Origin: Planctomycetaceae bacterium | GTDB lineage: Bacteria; Planctomycetota; Planctomycetia; Pirellulales; Pirellulaceae | Assembly: GCA_007694185.1 (NCBI GenBank) | Contig: RECD01000100.1 | Coordinates: 85,539 to 149,538, forward strand | Direction: 5' to 3' | Length of the DNA: 64,000 nt | In this document: positions 19,381-27,922 of the stretch, piece after piece | Numbering within the stretch: position 1 is the first letter of the stretch | Layout: each line of letters begins with the position of its first letter | The notes under the pieces: model-generated | Seen by the model: only the letters and a program-made list of their open reading frames with translations | The model's database searches: none | What the model was told of the DNA's origin: nothing | Program-made: the position numbers and the translations under genes

Positions 19381-20426
19381 TGGAACTGCGTCTGCACCAA
19401 TTGGAACTCCCGCTGGCTGACCCGTTCACGATCGCTCGCGGTACGATCACGCACCAGTTGAGCTTGCTCGTCGAACTCCGTGACGGGCCGTTGGTGGGGC
19501 TGGGTGAGGTCACCGTCGACCACTATTACGGGCACACGTTCGAGTCGATGACCCGGTCGCTCAAAGCCGCCGAGGAGGAACTCGATCGTTATGCCGACTC
19601 ACCCCCGGAACAGGTCTGGGAGCGGATGTTGCAGCGGATGGACGGCGATCACTTCGCCCTGTCGGCGCTCGATTTGGCCGCCCACGACCTGTGGTCCAAG
19701 AAGCTGGGGCAGCCCTGTTGGCGAACCTGGGGATTGGCTTGGACGGCTGTCCCCGAATCGAGCTACACGATCGGCATCGACCGGATCGAGCGGATGGTCG
19801 AGAAACTCGAAAAGCGACCCGGTTGGAGAATCTACAAGGTCAAGCTCGGGACGGACGAAGACGTCGAAATCGTCCGTAGCCTCCGGGAACACACCGCCGC
19901 CCGTTTTCGCGTCGACGCAAACTGTGGCTGGACGGTCGAGCAGACGATCGCCATGTCGCGGGAATTGGCGGGGCTGGGAGTCGAATTCATCGAGCAGCCG
20001 CTGCCGGCCGAAGCGTCGGAGGCGGAGCGTCGTGCGGCATTCGAAGGCTCTCTCTTGCCGCTGATCGCCGATGAGAGCTGCCGGATCGAATCGGACGTTT
20101 TGGCCTGTCATGGCAGTTTTCACGGGGTCAACGTCAAGCTTTGCAAGTGCGGTGGCTTGACCCCCGCGTTGGGCATGCTGCGGCAAGCTCGAGAACTCGG
20201 TCTGCAAACGATGGTCGGTTGCATGGTCGAAACCTCGGTCGGAATCAGCGCGGCGGCCCAGTTGTTGCCGCTACTCGATTACGCCGACTTGGACGGCGCG
20301 ATCCTGCTGGCCGCCGATCCGGTGGACGGGGTGCGGATCGATCATGGCAAGGTCGCTCGTCCGGACTCGCCCGGGTTGGGGGTCCGCTGGGCCGGAGCGT
20401 CCTCCCCAGAGCCACTCTCATTTTAG
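19377..20426 (+). CDS. dgcA: Enolase-superfamily racemase, probable N-acetyl-D-glutamate racemase DgcA / dipeptide epimerase
   Basis: A 349-residue muconate-lactonising-type enolase-superfamily enzyme. The N-terminal capping domain (LADPFTIARGTITH) precedes a barrel with the racemase residues: KxK in YKVKLG, metal ligands in VDANCGW, EQPLP and ADES, and the second catalytic Lys in NVKLCKCGG. This arrangement catalyses 1,1-proton transfer, as in L-Ala-D/L-Glu epimerases and in DgcA. Coupling to the DUF1611 gene favours conversion of N-acetyl-D-glutamate to the L form, but a murein dipeptide epimerase (ycjG-like) cannot be excluded from sequence alone. Confidence 0.88.
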   Translation: MMELRLHQLELPLADPFTIARGTITHQLSLLVELRDGPLVGLGEVTVDHYYGHTFESMTRSLKAAEEELDRYADSPPEQVWERMLQRMDGDHFALSALDLAAHDLWSKKLGQPCWRTWGLAWTAVPESSYTIGIDRIERMVEKLEKRPGWRIYKVKLGTDEDVEIVRSLREHTAARFRVDANCGWTVEQTIAMSRELAGLGVEFIEQPLPAEASEAERRAAFEGSLLPLIADESCRIESDVLACHGSFHGVNVKLCKCGGLTPALGMLRQARELGLQTMVGCMVETSVGISAAAQLLPLLDYADLDGAILLAADPVDGVRIDHGKVARPDSPGLGVRWAGASSPEPLSF

Positions 20427-20433
20427 GTGACCG

Positions 20434-21192
20434 ATGCGTGTTCAGGTGGTGATCCCCGCGCGGTTGGCGTCGACGCGGTTGCCGGAAAAGTTGTTACTCC
20501 CGGTGGGTGGAAAATCGATCCTTCAACATACCTACGAGGCGGCGACGCGGTCCCTTGTGGCCGATGGGGTGATCGTAGCGGTCGACGATCCTCGGTTGGC
20601 CCATGAGGTCAGCTCGTTCGGTGGCGTCGCCCGCTTGACCAGTCCCGACTGCCAAAGCGGAACCGACCGCATCGCGGAGGTGGCGGCGGAGATGCCCGCA
20701 GCCGGCATCTTCGTGAACGTTCAAGGGGATGAACCGGAGATCGACCCGGCGGCGATCGATTTAGTCGCGCAGACGCTGATCGATTATCCCGAGGCCGACG
20801 TGGCCACCGTCGCCAAGCCGATCCGCGATCCTCAGGCCCTGATCGACCCGAACTGCGTCAAAGTCGTCATCGGCCATGGCAACCGGGCGATCTTGTTCAG
20901 CCGCGCGGCCATCCCTTTCCCCCGCGACGGGGCGACGCTCGATTGGTTGCGGCGCGAACCTCCGATCTACTGGCACCACATCGGGCTGTACGCCTATCGC
21001 CGCGATTTTTTGTTATGGTTTGCCCAGCAGCCTCCCGCCGACATCGAGTTGGTCGAGAAGTTGGAGCAACTCAGGGTGATCCATGCCGACCGCCACATCG
21101 TCGTGGCGAGGCTCGATGAGGCGGCGGGCGGGATCGACACCTTGGAAGATTATCAAGCCTTTCGGGCCCGCTTCGAAGGCGATTCAGGCTGA
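20434..21192 (+). CDS. kdsB: 3-deoxy-manno-octulosonate cytidylyltransferase
   Basis: A 252-residue enzyme that activates Kdo with CTP to CMP-Kdo for the inner core of lipopolysaccharide. The nucleotide-binding start VIPARLASTRLPEKLL, the segment CQSGTDRIAEV, the motif FVNVQGDEPEI and the later YWHHIGLYAYRRDFL are all KdsB signatures. Its presence implies a Kdo-containing outer membrane glycolipid. It follows dgcA by seven bases, so it is probably co-transcribed. Its last nine bases overlap the end of the convergent methyltransferase gene. Confidence 0.96.
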   Translation: MRVQVVIPARLASTRLPEKLLLPVGGKSILQHTYEAATRSLVADGVIVAVDDPRLAHEVSSFGGVARLTSPDCQSGTDRIAEVAAEMPAAGIFVNVQGDEPEIDPAAIDLVAQTLIDYPEADVATVAKPIRDPQALIDPNCVKVVIGHGNRAILFSRAAIPFPRDGATLDWLRREPPIYWHHIGLYAYRRDFLLWFAQQPPADIELVEKLEQLRVIHADRHIVVARLDEAAGGIDTLEDYQAFRARFEGDSG

Positions 21193-22038
21193 ACGTCGAA
21201 ACACGTATTCGTTGCAGCCCCAGCCGCCTCCGACCGTCTTGAGCATCCGTAATTCGAAGCCGGATCGGATCAGCGGGTTGATGATCCCGTCTGGGCTGGA
21301 AACCTCGAACGGCCAACCACCGATCCAGTCGACCCAGTCGTGCCAGACCGACATGCCGCGGTCACGCTTCTTGGATCTCCAATCCTCCAGCGGCAAAGGA
21401 TTTCGCCCGGAACACAAGCGGGCGAGTGAAAAACGAAGTTCCCAGCCAGCCGCGATCGATGCCACGTAGACGGGACGGAGCCACGGGGGCAGCCGGTGAT
21501 AAAACCGCTTGACCCGTGCCCAGCGGCGGCTCGGTCCTCCTTGGTCGTGGTAGATCGCCAACACCAATCGGCCCCCGGGCGCGACCAGGTCGCAAGCGGC
21601 CTCGATCGCTGGCCACATCCTGCCGGTATGATGCAGCACTCCCCAAGCGTAGGCGATGTCGAAGCGGCCCAGCCCTGCGATGAAGTTCTGGTCGAGGATC
21701 GAGCCGTGGAGGATTCGCCACGGGGGGCCGGGCGCGGTGCCCGAATCGACAGTCCCCCGCGGTTCGCATCGTTCTCGAAGCGTTTCGGTGCAACGGACGC
21801 TCTGCTCATCGAAATCGAACGAGGTGACCTGCGCCCCGGCCAGGTGTGCGGCCAAGCTGACCAGGCCACTACCGCAGCCGATGTCGACGAAGCTGCGGCC
21901 GGCCAGGTTCGTGTCGGCGCCGAGCAGTCGTTCGAGGCCTACGGCCGCCGCTTCCACCCGGTCGCGATCGATCGTTGAGAGGAAGTCCTTCCAATTCTCA
22001 CCAAATCGGAAGCGGGTCGAATCGGCGGTGGGAGGCAT
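21184..22038 (-). CDS. Class I SAM-dependent methyltransferase
   Basis: About 284 residues. The SAM-binding motif I reads FVDIGCGSGLVSLAAHLAG (about residues 50-68), followed by VTSFDFDEQSV (motif II acidic residue), FDIAYAWGVLHHTG (motif IV) and LVAPGGRLVLAIYHD. This is the Methyltransf_11/23 type used on small molecules and lipids. The C-terminal third (about 190-284) is an extra domain with many aromatic and basic residues. ATG at 22038 is chosen; a GTG at 22050 is also possible. The substrate is unknown. It lies convergent with kdsB. Confidence 0.88.
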   Translation of the reverse strand: MPPTADSTRFRFGENWKDFLSTIDRDRVEAAAVGLERLLGADTNLAGRSFVDIGCGSGLVSLAAHLAGAQVTSFDFDEQSVRCTETLRERCEPRGTVDSGTAPGPPWRILHGSILDQNFIAGLGRFDIAYAWGVLHHTGRMWPAIEAACDLVAPGGRLVLAIYHDQGGPSRRWARVKRFYHRLPPWLRPVYVASIAAGWELRFSLARLCSGRNPLPLEDWRSKKRDRGMSVWHDWVDWIGGWPFEVSSPDGIINPLIRSGFELRMLKTVGGGWGCNEYVFRRSA

Positions 22039-22280
22039 GGCCAGGTTCACCCCAGCAGCTGGGGCGGGGAGCGGAGCGGCGAAGTTTGCAGGGGTGGATC
22101 GGCGTTGCGGCCGGTCTTACGAGCCGGGCCGGTCGCCAACGGTTCGCGCAGTCTAGTCGATCGCACCGCCCTCGTCTCGGACGGCCGGGGTTTGGTAGTC
22201 TGATGCCGGTTGTCGCCATCCCGACGCCCGGTCTGACGAGCGGTCGGCCGATCCGTCTCCACCGGCCCCTTGCCGTCGAC

Positions 22281-23546
22281 ATGCGCCGCACCCTGCTGCT
22301 GATTCCTCACGAGATCGCCTCCGTTCCCCTCTTCGGGTTCGGTTTGCTATTCGCCTTACTCGCGTTGGCGGCCTTGGTCGTTTCGATCCGGGTCGTCCGA
22401 CAAGGCGGGAGTTTGTTAGACCATTGGTCTCGCAGCGGGCTGATTTGGGCTTTGTCCGCTGCCGCGATCGTCTGGGGGGTGCCCGCGATCGAATTGACGA
22501 ACATCGATGGCGACCCGGTCGGGCTGCCGGTCCGTGGCTACGGTGTGATGCTACTGCTGGGTGTCGTCGCGGCGGTCGCGCTCGCGATCGCCCGGGGACG
22601 GCGATACGGGCTGCGGGACGAATTCATTTGGGGGCTCGCGCCGTGGGCGATCGTCGGGGGGCTGATCGGGGCCCGCGCGTTCTACGTGATCGAGTACCGC
22701 GACCAATTCTTCGTCAGCGACCCACTGACGACGCTGCGGCGGATCGCCAATTTCACCGAGGGCGGCTTGGTGGTTTACGGCTCGTTCATCGGCGGCTTTC
22801 TGGCGGGTTGGATTCACGTGTATCGAAATCGTGTCTCCGCCCTGACGGTAGGGGATGTCGTGCTCCCGACCATGTTGCTCGGGTTGGCGCTGGGTCGGAT
22901 CGGCTGCCTGCTCAACGGTTGCTGCTATGGCGGCTCATGCCAAGACGGTTGGGCGGCATTGCACTTTCCCAACGGCAGTCCGGTTTATCAGGATCAACTC
23001 GCCAGTGGCGGGCTTGTCGGGATCGAGTTGTCAGCCGATCGGACCGAGGTGCTGGCGGTCCGTCCCGGTTCGCCGGCTGCGGCTCGCGGGATCCTGCCCG
23101 GACAAGCGGTCAGGCATTTCAACGTGGTCCGGTCAATCGAGTCGGCCGATCCTCGGCGGCCGGCGGAGGAAACGCCGTTCGGCCTCGTCGCCGAGATCGG
23201 CGGGCGGGAGCACTACTGGTCCGCTCTTGACCTGCCGGCCACGGCCAATCCGGTGTGGCCGACCCAAATCATCAGCGCGATCGGGGCGATCACGTTGTGT
23301 GTGATGCTCTGTTTCGCCTCCCGGTTCGTCACCCTCCCTGGAGTGATCCTGTTCGCCGGCGCGATCGGGTACGCGATCATGCGGTTCCTGATCGAAAGGC
23401 TCCGCAGCGACGAGCCGGGGCAATTCGGCACCCAGTTGACCATTTCTCAGTGGGTTAGCTTGATCGTATTCGTCGTCTCGGCCGTTTCCCTGATCGCGTT
23501 GGCCATTCGCGGCCAGCCGATTCGTCCGGCGGATTCGTCGGCCTGA
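22281..23546 (+). CDS. lgt: Lgt-family prolipoprotein diacylglyceryl transferase with PDZ-like insertion
   Basis: 421 residues from ATG at 22281 (the frame is open further, but upstream sequence is not Lgt-like). Lgt moves diacylglycerol from phosphatidylglycerol to the lipobox Cys of prolipoproteins. Core motifs: VRGYGVM, GARAFYVIEY, GGLVVYGSFIGG, GLALGRIGCLLNGCCYGG, then membrane helices to the end. Two oddities: the His of the usual HGG motif (His103 in E. coli) is Tyr, and about 85 residues are inserted after FPNGSPVYQDQLA, with a PDZ-like core (VLAVRPGSPAAARGILPGQAV). The HPSQLYEA segment reads WPTQIISA. It is a divergent Lgt relative; activity is likely but not certain. Confidence 0.85.
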   Translation: MRRTLLLIPHEIASVPLFGFGLLFALLALAALVVSIRVVRQGGSLLDHWSRSGLIWALSAAAIVWGVPAIELTNIDGDPVGLPVRGYGVMLLLGVVAAVALAIARGRRYGLRDEFIWGLAPWAIVGGLIGARAFYVIEYRDQFFVSDPLTTLRRIANFTEGGLVVYGSFIGGFLAGWIHVYRNRVSALTVGDVVLPTMLLGLALGRIGCLLNGCCYGGSCQDGWAALHFPNGSPVYQDQLASGGLVGIELSADRTEVLAVRPGSPAAARGILPGQAVRHFNVVRSIESADPRRPAEETPFGLVAEIGGREHYWSALDLPATANPVWPTQIISAIGAITLCVMLCFASRFVTLPGVILFAGAIGYAIMRFLIERLRSDEPGQFGTQLTISQWVSLIVFVVSAVSLIALAIRGQPIRPADSSA

Positions 23547-23563
23547 CGGTTCATCCCGAACCG
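23547..23563 (+). terminator. Hairpin immediately after lgt
   Basis: A perfect six-base stem CGGTTC-ATCCC-GAACCG begins on the base after the lgt stop codon. There is no U tract, so if it ends transcription it is not a classical intrinsic terminator. The convergent smpB gene ends about 100 bases downstream. Confidence 0.35.
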
Positions 23564-23666
23564 CGCGAGCGATCGGCCATCCCGTTCGCTCGTTAAGCCG
23601 GGTCGATCGCAAGTCCCGCCCGATTGCCGGTCTGCCATGCTGCTTAAAGGGGAGTGAGCGAATCCG

Positions 23667-24218
23667 TCACCGCGCCCGCATCGCCCTTTGCAGGCCACGT
23701 TCGGTGTCCCGCTTCTTGATGGTTTCCCGTTTGTCATGCAGCTTCTTGCCGCGAACGAGTCCCATCACGCATTTCGCGAATCCCCGCTCGTTGAAATAGA
23801 CTTTCAGCGGGATCAGCGTCAGGCCGCGTTCCTTGGCCAGCCCGGCGAACCGTTCGAACTCACGGGCATGCAGCAGCAGTTTGCGGGGCCGCCGCGGATC
23901 ATGGTTCCACAACCCCGCGTTGAAATAGTGGCCGATGTCGGCCCCGATTAGCCACAATTCGCCTCGCTGAACGCGGATGTACGCCTCGTCGAGTGACAGT
24001 TTTCCGTCACGCATCGACTTGACTTCGCTCCCCATCAACACCAGCCCGCACTCGACACTGTCGATCACTTCGTATTGAAACTTCGCTTTGCGGTTCTCGG
24101 CGATCGACTTGAAACCTGCGGCGGCCGATTTTTTCTCGCCCGACTTTTTTCCGCCTCCCTTTTGCTTTGCCGAACCGCCGGGGGACGCGGGAACGGTTAC
24201 CGATTTTTTTTTCGACAT
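23667..24218 (-). CDS. smpB: SsrA-binding protein SmpB
   Basis: 183 residues. SmpB binds tmRNA and helps rescue stalled ribosomes. The core starts at about residue 37 with SIAENRKAKFQYEVID, then CGLVLMGSEVKSMRDGKLSLDEAYIRV, RPRKLLLHAREF and the C-terminal GKKLHDKRETIKKRDTERGLQRAM, all diagnostic. The first 36 residues are a Lys/Gly/Ser-rich extension absent from most homologues. ATG at 24218 is chosen; the frame stays open to 25109, but that overlaps the divergent creatininase gene. The tmRNA gene is not seen in this window. Confidence 0.95.
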   Translation of the reverse strand: MSKKKSVTVPASPGGSAKQKGGGKKSGEKKSAAAGFKSIAENRKAKFQYEVIDSVECGLVLMGSEVKSMRDGKLSLDEAYIRVQRGELWLIGADIGHYFNAGLWNHDPRRPRKLLLHAREFERFAGLAKERGLTLIPLKVYFNERGFAKCVMGLVRGKKLHDKRETIKKRDTERGLQRAMRAR

Positions 24219-24431
24219 GATGCGGGGGGCGAAGGGGACGACGGGTCGGGGGACGCGGTGACGGCCGTCGGTCATGGCGGCCACTCGTCGAAGTGTATCG
24301 CAAGGACCCGGCAGAGGACGAGCGCTGTAACATATCGGCACCGCCGCCCGAGCCACCCGAATCCCTGAGCGGTTCGGATCGTTTCGGTTCGGAACGGGGG
24401 GCGATCCGAGAGCGAAACCTAGGAACCTGCG

Positions 24432-25190
24432 ATGTTGCTTCAAGAACAGAATTGGCCGACCATCCGGGGGCTGTCTCCGGACACCCCCGTCATCATCCCG
24501 ATCGCCGCGGTGGAACAGCACGGTCATCACCTGCCGGTGGATACCGACAGCCAGCTGTTGGGCGAGATCGTTCGTCGGGTGCATGCCGACTTGGGCGACA
24601 AAATCCTGGTTGCCCCGCTGATGTGGCTCGGCAACTCTCACCATCACCTCGACTTTCCCGGCACGCTGTCCTGCTCGCCACGGACCTACCTCGATCTGCT
24701 CGGCGGGCTGATCGACAACCTGGTACACCACGGCTTCCGCCGGCTGTTGCTGATCAACGGCCATGGCGGCAACGACGTCCCCGGCAAGCAGGCGGCCTTC
24801 GAGGCTCGTCAGCGTTATCGGGATCGCGGTGACCTGTTGTTGCTGTTCACCACCTATTGGTCGCTCGGTGCCGGCCCGGCGACCACCTTGGCGGAACTCC
24901 ACCAGCGAGAGATGGGGCATGCTTGCGAATGGGAAACGTCGATGATGCTGCGAATCGCACCCCACTTGGTCGGTGATTACGCTAGCCTCGAACCGATACC
25001 GCATGGCAATTCGTTCTTGCCTGCCACCCGGGGCTGGTTGACGCAGGATCGCTCCGAACCGGGGTACATCGGCTGGCCACACCTGGCGTCGACCGAAAAA
25101 GGGGAGCACCTGTTGGCAACCTTCAGCGGCGACTTGGGGGCTTGGGTTCAGCGGGTCTTGGACTGGGACGGTAACTCTTGGGAGGGTTAA
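24432..25190 (+). CDS. Creatininase-family amidohydrolase
   Basis: 252 residues. The metal-site motifs of the creatininase family are present: AAVEQHGHHLPVDTD (Glu, His and Asp ligands), GNSHHHLDFPGTLS, and LINGHGGN. Members hydrolyse cyclic or linear amides such as creatinine and formamidopyrimidine intermediates; the substrate here is unknown. AGGA seven bases before the ATG is a good ribosome site. The next gene starts five bases after the stop, so the pair is one transcript, and carbohydrate-type oxidoreductases follow. Confidence 0.9.
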   Translation: MLLQEQNWPTIRGLSPDTPVIIPIAAVEQHGHHLPVDTDSQLLGEIVRRVHADLGDKILVAPLMWLGNSHHHLDFPGTLSCSPRTYLDLLGGLIDNLVHHGFRRLLLINGHGGNDVPGKQAAFEARQRYRDRGDLLLLFTTYWSLGAGPATTLAELHQREMGHACEWETSMMLRIAPHLVGDYASLEPIPHGNSFLPATRGWLTQDRSEPGYIGWPHLASTEKGEHLLATFSGDLGAWVQRVLDWDGNSWEG

Positions 25191-25194
25191 ACGG

Positions 25195-26505
25195 ATGATT
25201 TCGCGTAGACAGTTGGTGAAAGGGATTCCGGCCGCGGCCGCCGCGTTTTGGGGTGCCGGCGGAGCGAAGCCGACGGGCTACGGTCGAGCCGCCGCGCAGA
25301 CGCCAACGCCTGCCGCCGGGGGTGAGCCGACACGGCGGAAGCGGATCGCCTTCTTGGGGACGAGCGTCTATCAGCATTCTCATGCCCAGCACTTCCTCGA
25401 TCGCCTTTCGGCCGGCTACGCCATGGGAGGCCGGTGGGTCGATCCGCCGCTGGAGATCGCCTCGGTTTATCTCGACCAATTCCCCGCGAATGACGTCGGC
25501 CGGCAAAGGATCGAAAAATACGGCCACCGGCTCTTCCCGTCGGTTGCCGAAGCCTTGACGTTGGGTGGTTCGGAGCTGGCGGTCGATGGCGTCGTGATCA
25601 TTGCCGAGCATGGCGACTATCCCGACAACGATCGCGGGCAAAAACTCTATCCCCGGTATCGCTGGTTCAAGGACGCGGTCCGGGTATTCGAGGCGAGCGG
25701 CCGCAGCGTCCCCGTGTTCAACGACAAGCACTTGTCGACCGACTGGGACGAATGCGTCGAAATGGTCGCCGACAGTGAGCGGTTGGGGTTCCCTTTCTAC
25801 GCCGGCTCGTCACTGCCGGTTACCTGGCGACTGCCCGAGTTTGAGATCCCTTACGACACGCCGTTGGTGGAGAGCGTTTGTGTCGCCTACGGCGGGATCG
25901 ATAGCTACGACTTCCATGCCTTCGAGACGGCCCAGTGCATGTCCGAGCGAAGGCCTGGGGGCGAGGTCGGTATTCGCTCGGTACACGCCCTGCGAGGCGA
26001 CGCCTGTTGGCAGGCGCTGCGTCAACGAGAAGTCACACGAAAGCTATTTCTGTCCGCGTTGATGCGCAGTCACAACCTGCCGGTTGACAACGGATACCCT
26101 TCCGCCCCGGTCAGCCTCGAATGGGCCGAAGCGAATTTGCCCAACACGACGGCCTGCTTCATCGAGCATCTCGACGGGTTTCGAACCTCGACCTTTCTCA
26201 CCGACATCCGTGATTTCAATTATGCCGGGATGCGGGGGGATACCGGGGAAATCATCGGTTGCCAGTTCATGCTGCCGATGCCGGGTCGCGGGGCGACCAC
26301 GGCCGACTTCTTCACCCCGTTGGTGCAGCACATCGAGCGGATGATCTTGGACGGATCGACCGACTATCCGATCCGCCGCACGCTGCTGACGTCCGGCATG
26401 GTGATCGGCGGCATCGAGTCGCTGCACACCGGGCAGCCCCACGCGACGCCGGCGATGGACATCGCTTACCGCGGTCCACGTGAATCGATGTTTTGGCGAC
26501 AATGA
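25195..26505 (+). CDS. Tat-exported hypothetical protein
   Basis: 436 residues with a twin-arginine signal (SRRQLVKGIPAAAAAFWG) and a strong ribosome site (GGGAGGG before ATG). The mature part starts with a Rossmann-like strand KRIAFLGTSVY and contains VDGVVIIAEHGDYPDN and a PVFNDKHLS segment, a pattern loosely like a Gfo/Idh nucleotide domain, yet without the dinucleotide-binding glycines or the EKP motif. I do not recognise a described enzyme family. It is coupled to the creatininase-family gene upstream and precedes two Gfo/Idh/MocA genes, so a role in periplasmic sugar or polyol metabolism is a guess from position. Confidence 0.8.
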   Translation: MISRRQLVKGIPAAAAAFWGAGGAKPTGYGRAAAQTPTPAAGGEPTRRKRIAFLGTSVYQHSHAQHFLDRLSAGYAMGGRWVDPPLEIASVYLDQFPANDVGRQRIEKYGHRLFPSVAEALTLGGSELAVDGVVIIAEHGDYPDNDRGQKLYPRYRWFKDAVRVFEASGRSVPVFNDKHLSTDWDECVEMVADSERLGFPFYAGSSLPVTWRLPEFEIPYDTPLVESVCVAYGGIDSYDFHAFETAQCMSERRPGGEVGIRSVHALRGDACWQALRQREVTRKLFLSALMRSHNLPVDNGYPSAPVSLEWAEANLPNTTACFIEHLDGFRTSTFLTDIRDFNYAGMRGDTGEIIGCQFMLPMPGRGATTADFFTPLVQHIERMILDGSTDYPIRRTLLTSGMVIGGIESLHTGQPHATPAMDIAYRGPRESMFWRQ

Positions 26506-26750
26506 TCGTCCGATGATCTCGGGCAGGCGACCTTGGATAGTCGGCCTCGGGCAGTCGACCTCCGTCACCTGCTCGGTGATGCCCCGACCCTGTCGTTCCC
26601 GACCGGCCACCACGCGCCGGCCCCGCTGCTTCGCGTTATGCTAAAGCGTTCCTCGATCGGTTGCGGCTTTGCCCGTGGCCGGTCGCGACTCCCCTGCCCT
26701 GCCCTCCCCTGCTCTCCCCTTTCCTTTCGATCGTTTCAGAGGATCCCACC

Positions 26751-27794
26751 ATGCGACGTCATCTGTTGGCCCTGTCTTTCGGTTTTTGTCTGCACGCGAT
26801 CGATGCCGGCGGGGTTTTGGGGGCTCAACCCGCCGACACCCCGCAGGTGATCCGCGTCGGCATGATCGGCTTGGACACGTCGCATGTGCCGGCCTTCACC
26901 AAGATCTTCAACAAAGAAAACGCGGAAGGAAATTTCGCCAAGCTGAAAGTCGTCGCGGGCTATCCCGGTGGGACTGACATCCCCGCCAGTCGCGATCGCG
27001 TGGCGGGTTTTACTGAACAGGTCCGAGGGATGGGGGTCGAGATCGTCCAGACGATCCCCGAATTGCTCGAGCGGGTTGATGTCGTGTTGTTGGAGAGCGT
27101 CGATGGGAGGATCCATCTCGAGGAAGCGGTGCCGGTGATTCTGGCCGGCAAGCCGCTGTTCATCGACAAGCCGGCGGCTGGGTCGCTCGCCGACACGATC
27201 GCGATTTACGACTTAGCCAAAAAACATGGCGTTCCGATCTTCTCCAGTTCGTCGCTGCGATACAGCCCTTCGATCCAGGAGTTGTTGACCGACGAATCGC
27301 TCGGTGAGATCGTCGGCGCCGTCACTTGGGGACCCTGCTCCTATCAGTCCGGCATCCCGGATCTGTTTTTCTACGGGGTTCATGGGGTCGAAATGCTGTA
27401 CGCGTTGATGGGCAGCGGTTGTGAGACGGTGACCCGGCTCGATTCCCCGGATGCCGATGTGGTGTCGGGTCGCTGGTCCGACGGCAGGATCGGTACCTAC
27501 CGCGGGATTCGCAAGCACGCCGCCCCCTTCGGTGCGATCGCGTTCGGCACCAAGGCGGTCAAGCCGGCCGAGCGGACCGGCGGATATCAGGAATTGTGTG
27601 AGCAGATCGCAGAATTTTTTGTCTCGGGCAACACCCCCGTGGACGCCGAGACCACCATCGAGTTGTTCGCGTTCATGGAAGCGGCCGATGAGAGCAAGCG
27701 ATTGGGCGGACAACCTGTTTCGATCCCAGCATCGATCGCCGCGGCCCGCGAACGTTCCGTCGGTCGCTTGGCCGAGTTCTTGCCGGCCGAGTGA
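26751..27794 (+). CDS. Gfo/Idh/MocA family oxidoreductase, exported
   Basis: 347 residues from the ATG at 26751, which has AGAGG eight bases upstream. A Sec-type signal (about residues 1-25) precedes a Rossmann domain (IRVGMIGLDTSHVPAF) in which GLDTSH replaces the usual GxGxxG. It continues with VLLESVDGRIHLEEAVPVILAGKPLFIDKPAAGS, where DKP stands for the family's EKP. Such proteins oxidise or reduce sugars and inositols using NAD(P), often with bound cofactor when exported. The altered glycine motif raises doubt about cofactor binding. It belongs to a run of four plus-strand genes of likely related function. Confidence 0.85.
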   Translation: MRRHLLALSFGFCLHAIDAGGVLGAQPADTPQVIRVGMIGLDTSHVPAFTKIFNKENAEGNFAKLKVVAGYPGGTDIPASRDRVAGFTEQVRGMGVEIVQTIPELLERVDVVLLESVDGRIHLEEAVPVILAGKPLFIDKPAAGSLADTIAIYDLAKKHGVPIFSSSSLRYSPSIQELLTDESLGEIVGAVTWGPCSYQSGIPDLFFYGVHGVEMLYALMGSGCETVTRLDSPDADVVSGRWSDGRIGTYRGIRKHAAPFGAIAFGTKAVKPAERTGGYQELCEQIAEFFVSGNTPVDAETTIELFAFMEAADESKRLGGQPVSIPASIAAARERSVGRLAEFLPAE

Positions 27795-27922
27795 GTGGCC
27801 GCTGTTGAGTCGCATGTCGTGATCTCGACGGGCAGCCTCGTTACCCGTTCGCCATCCGGATTGTCCGCCCCCTCGCCACCTATCCGATTCCCGCACCACC
27901 CCTCCCCTTTCGGAGTTCCCTG

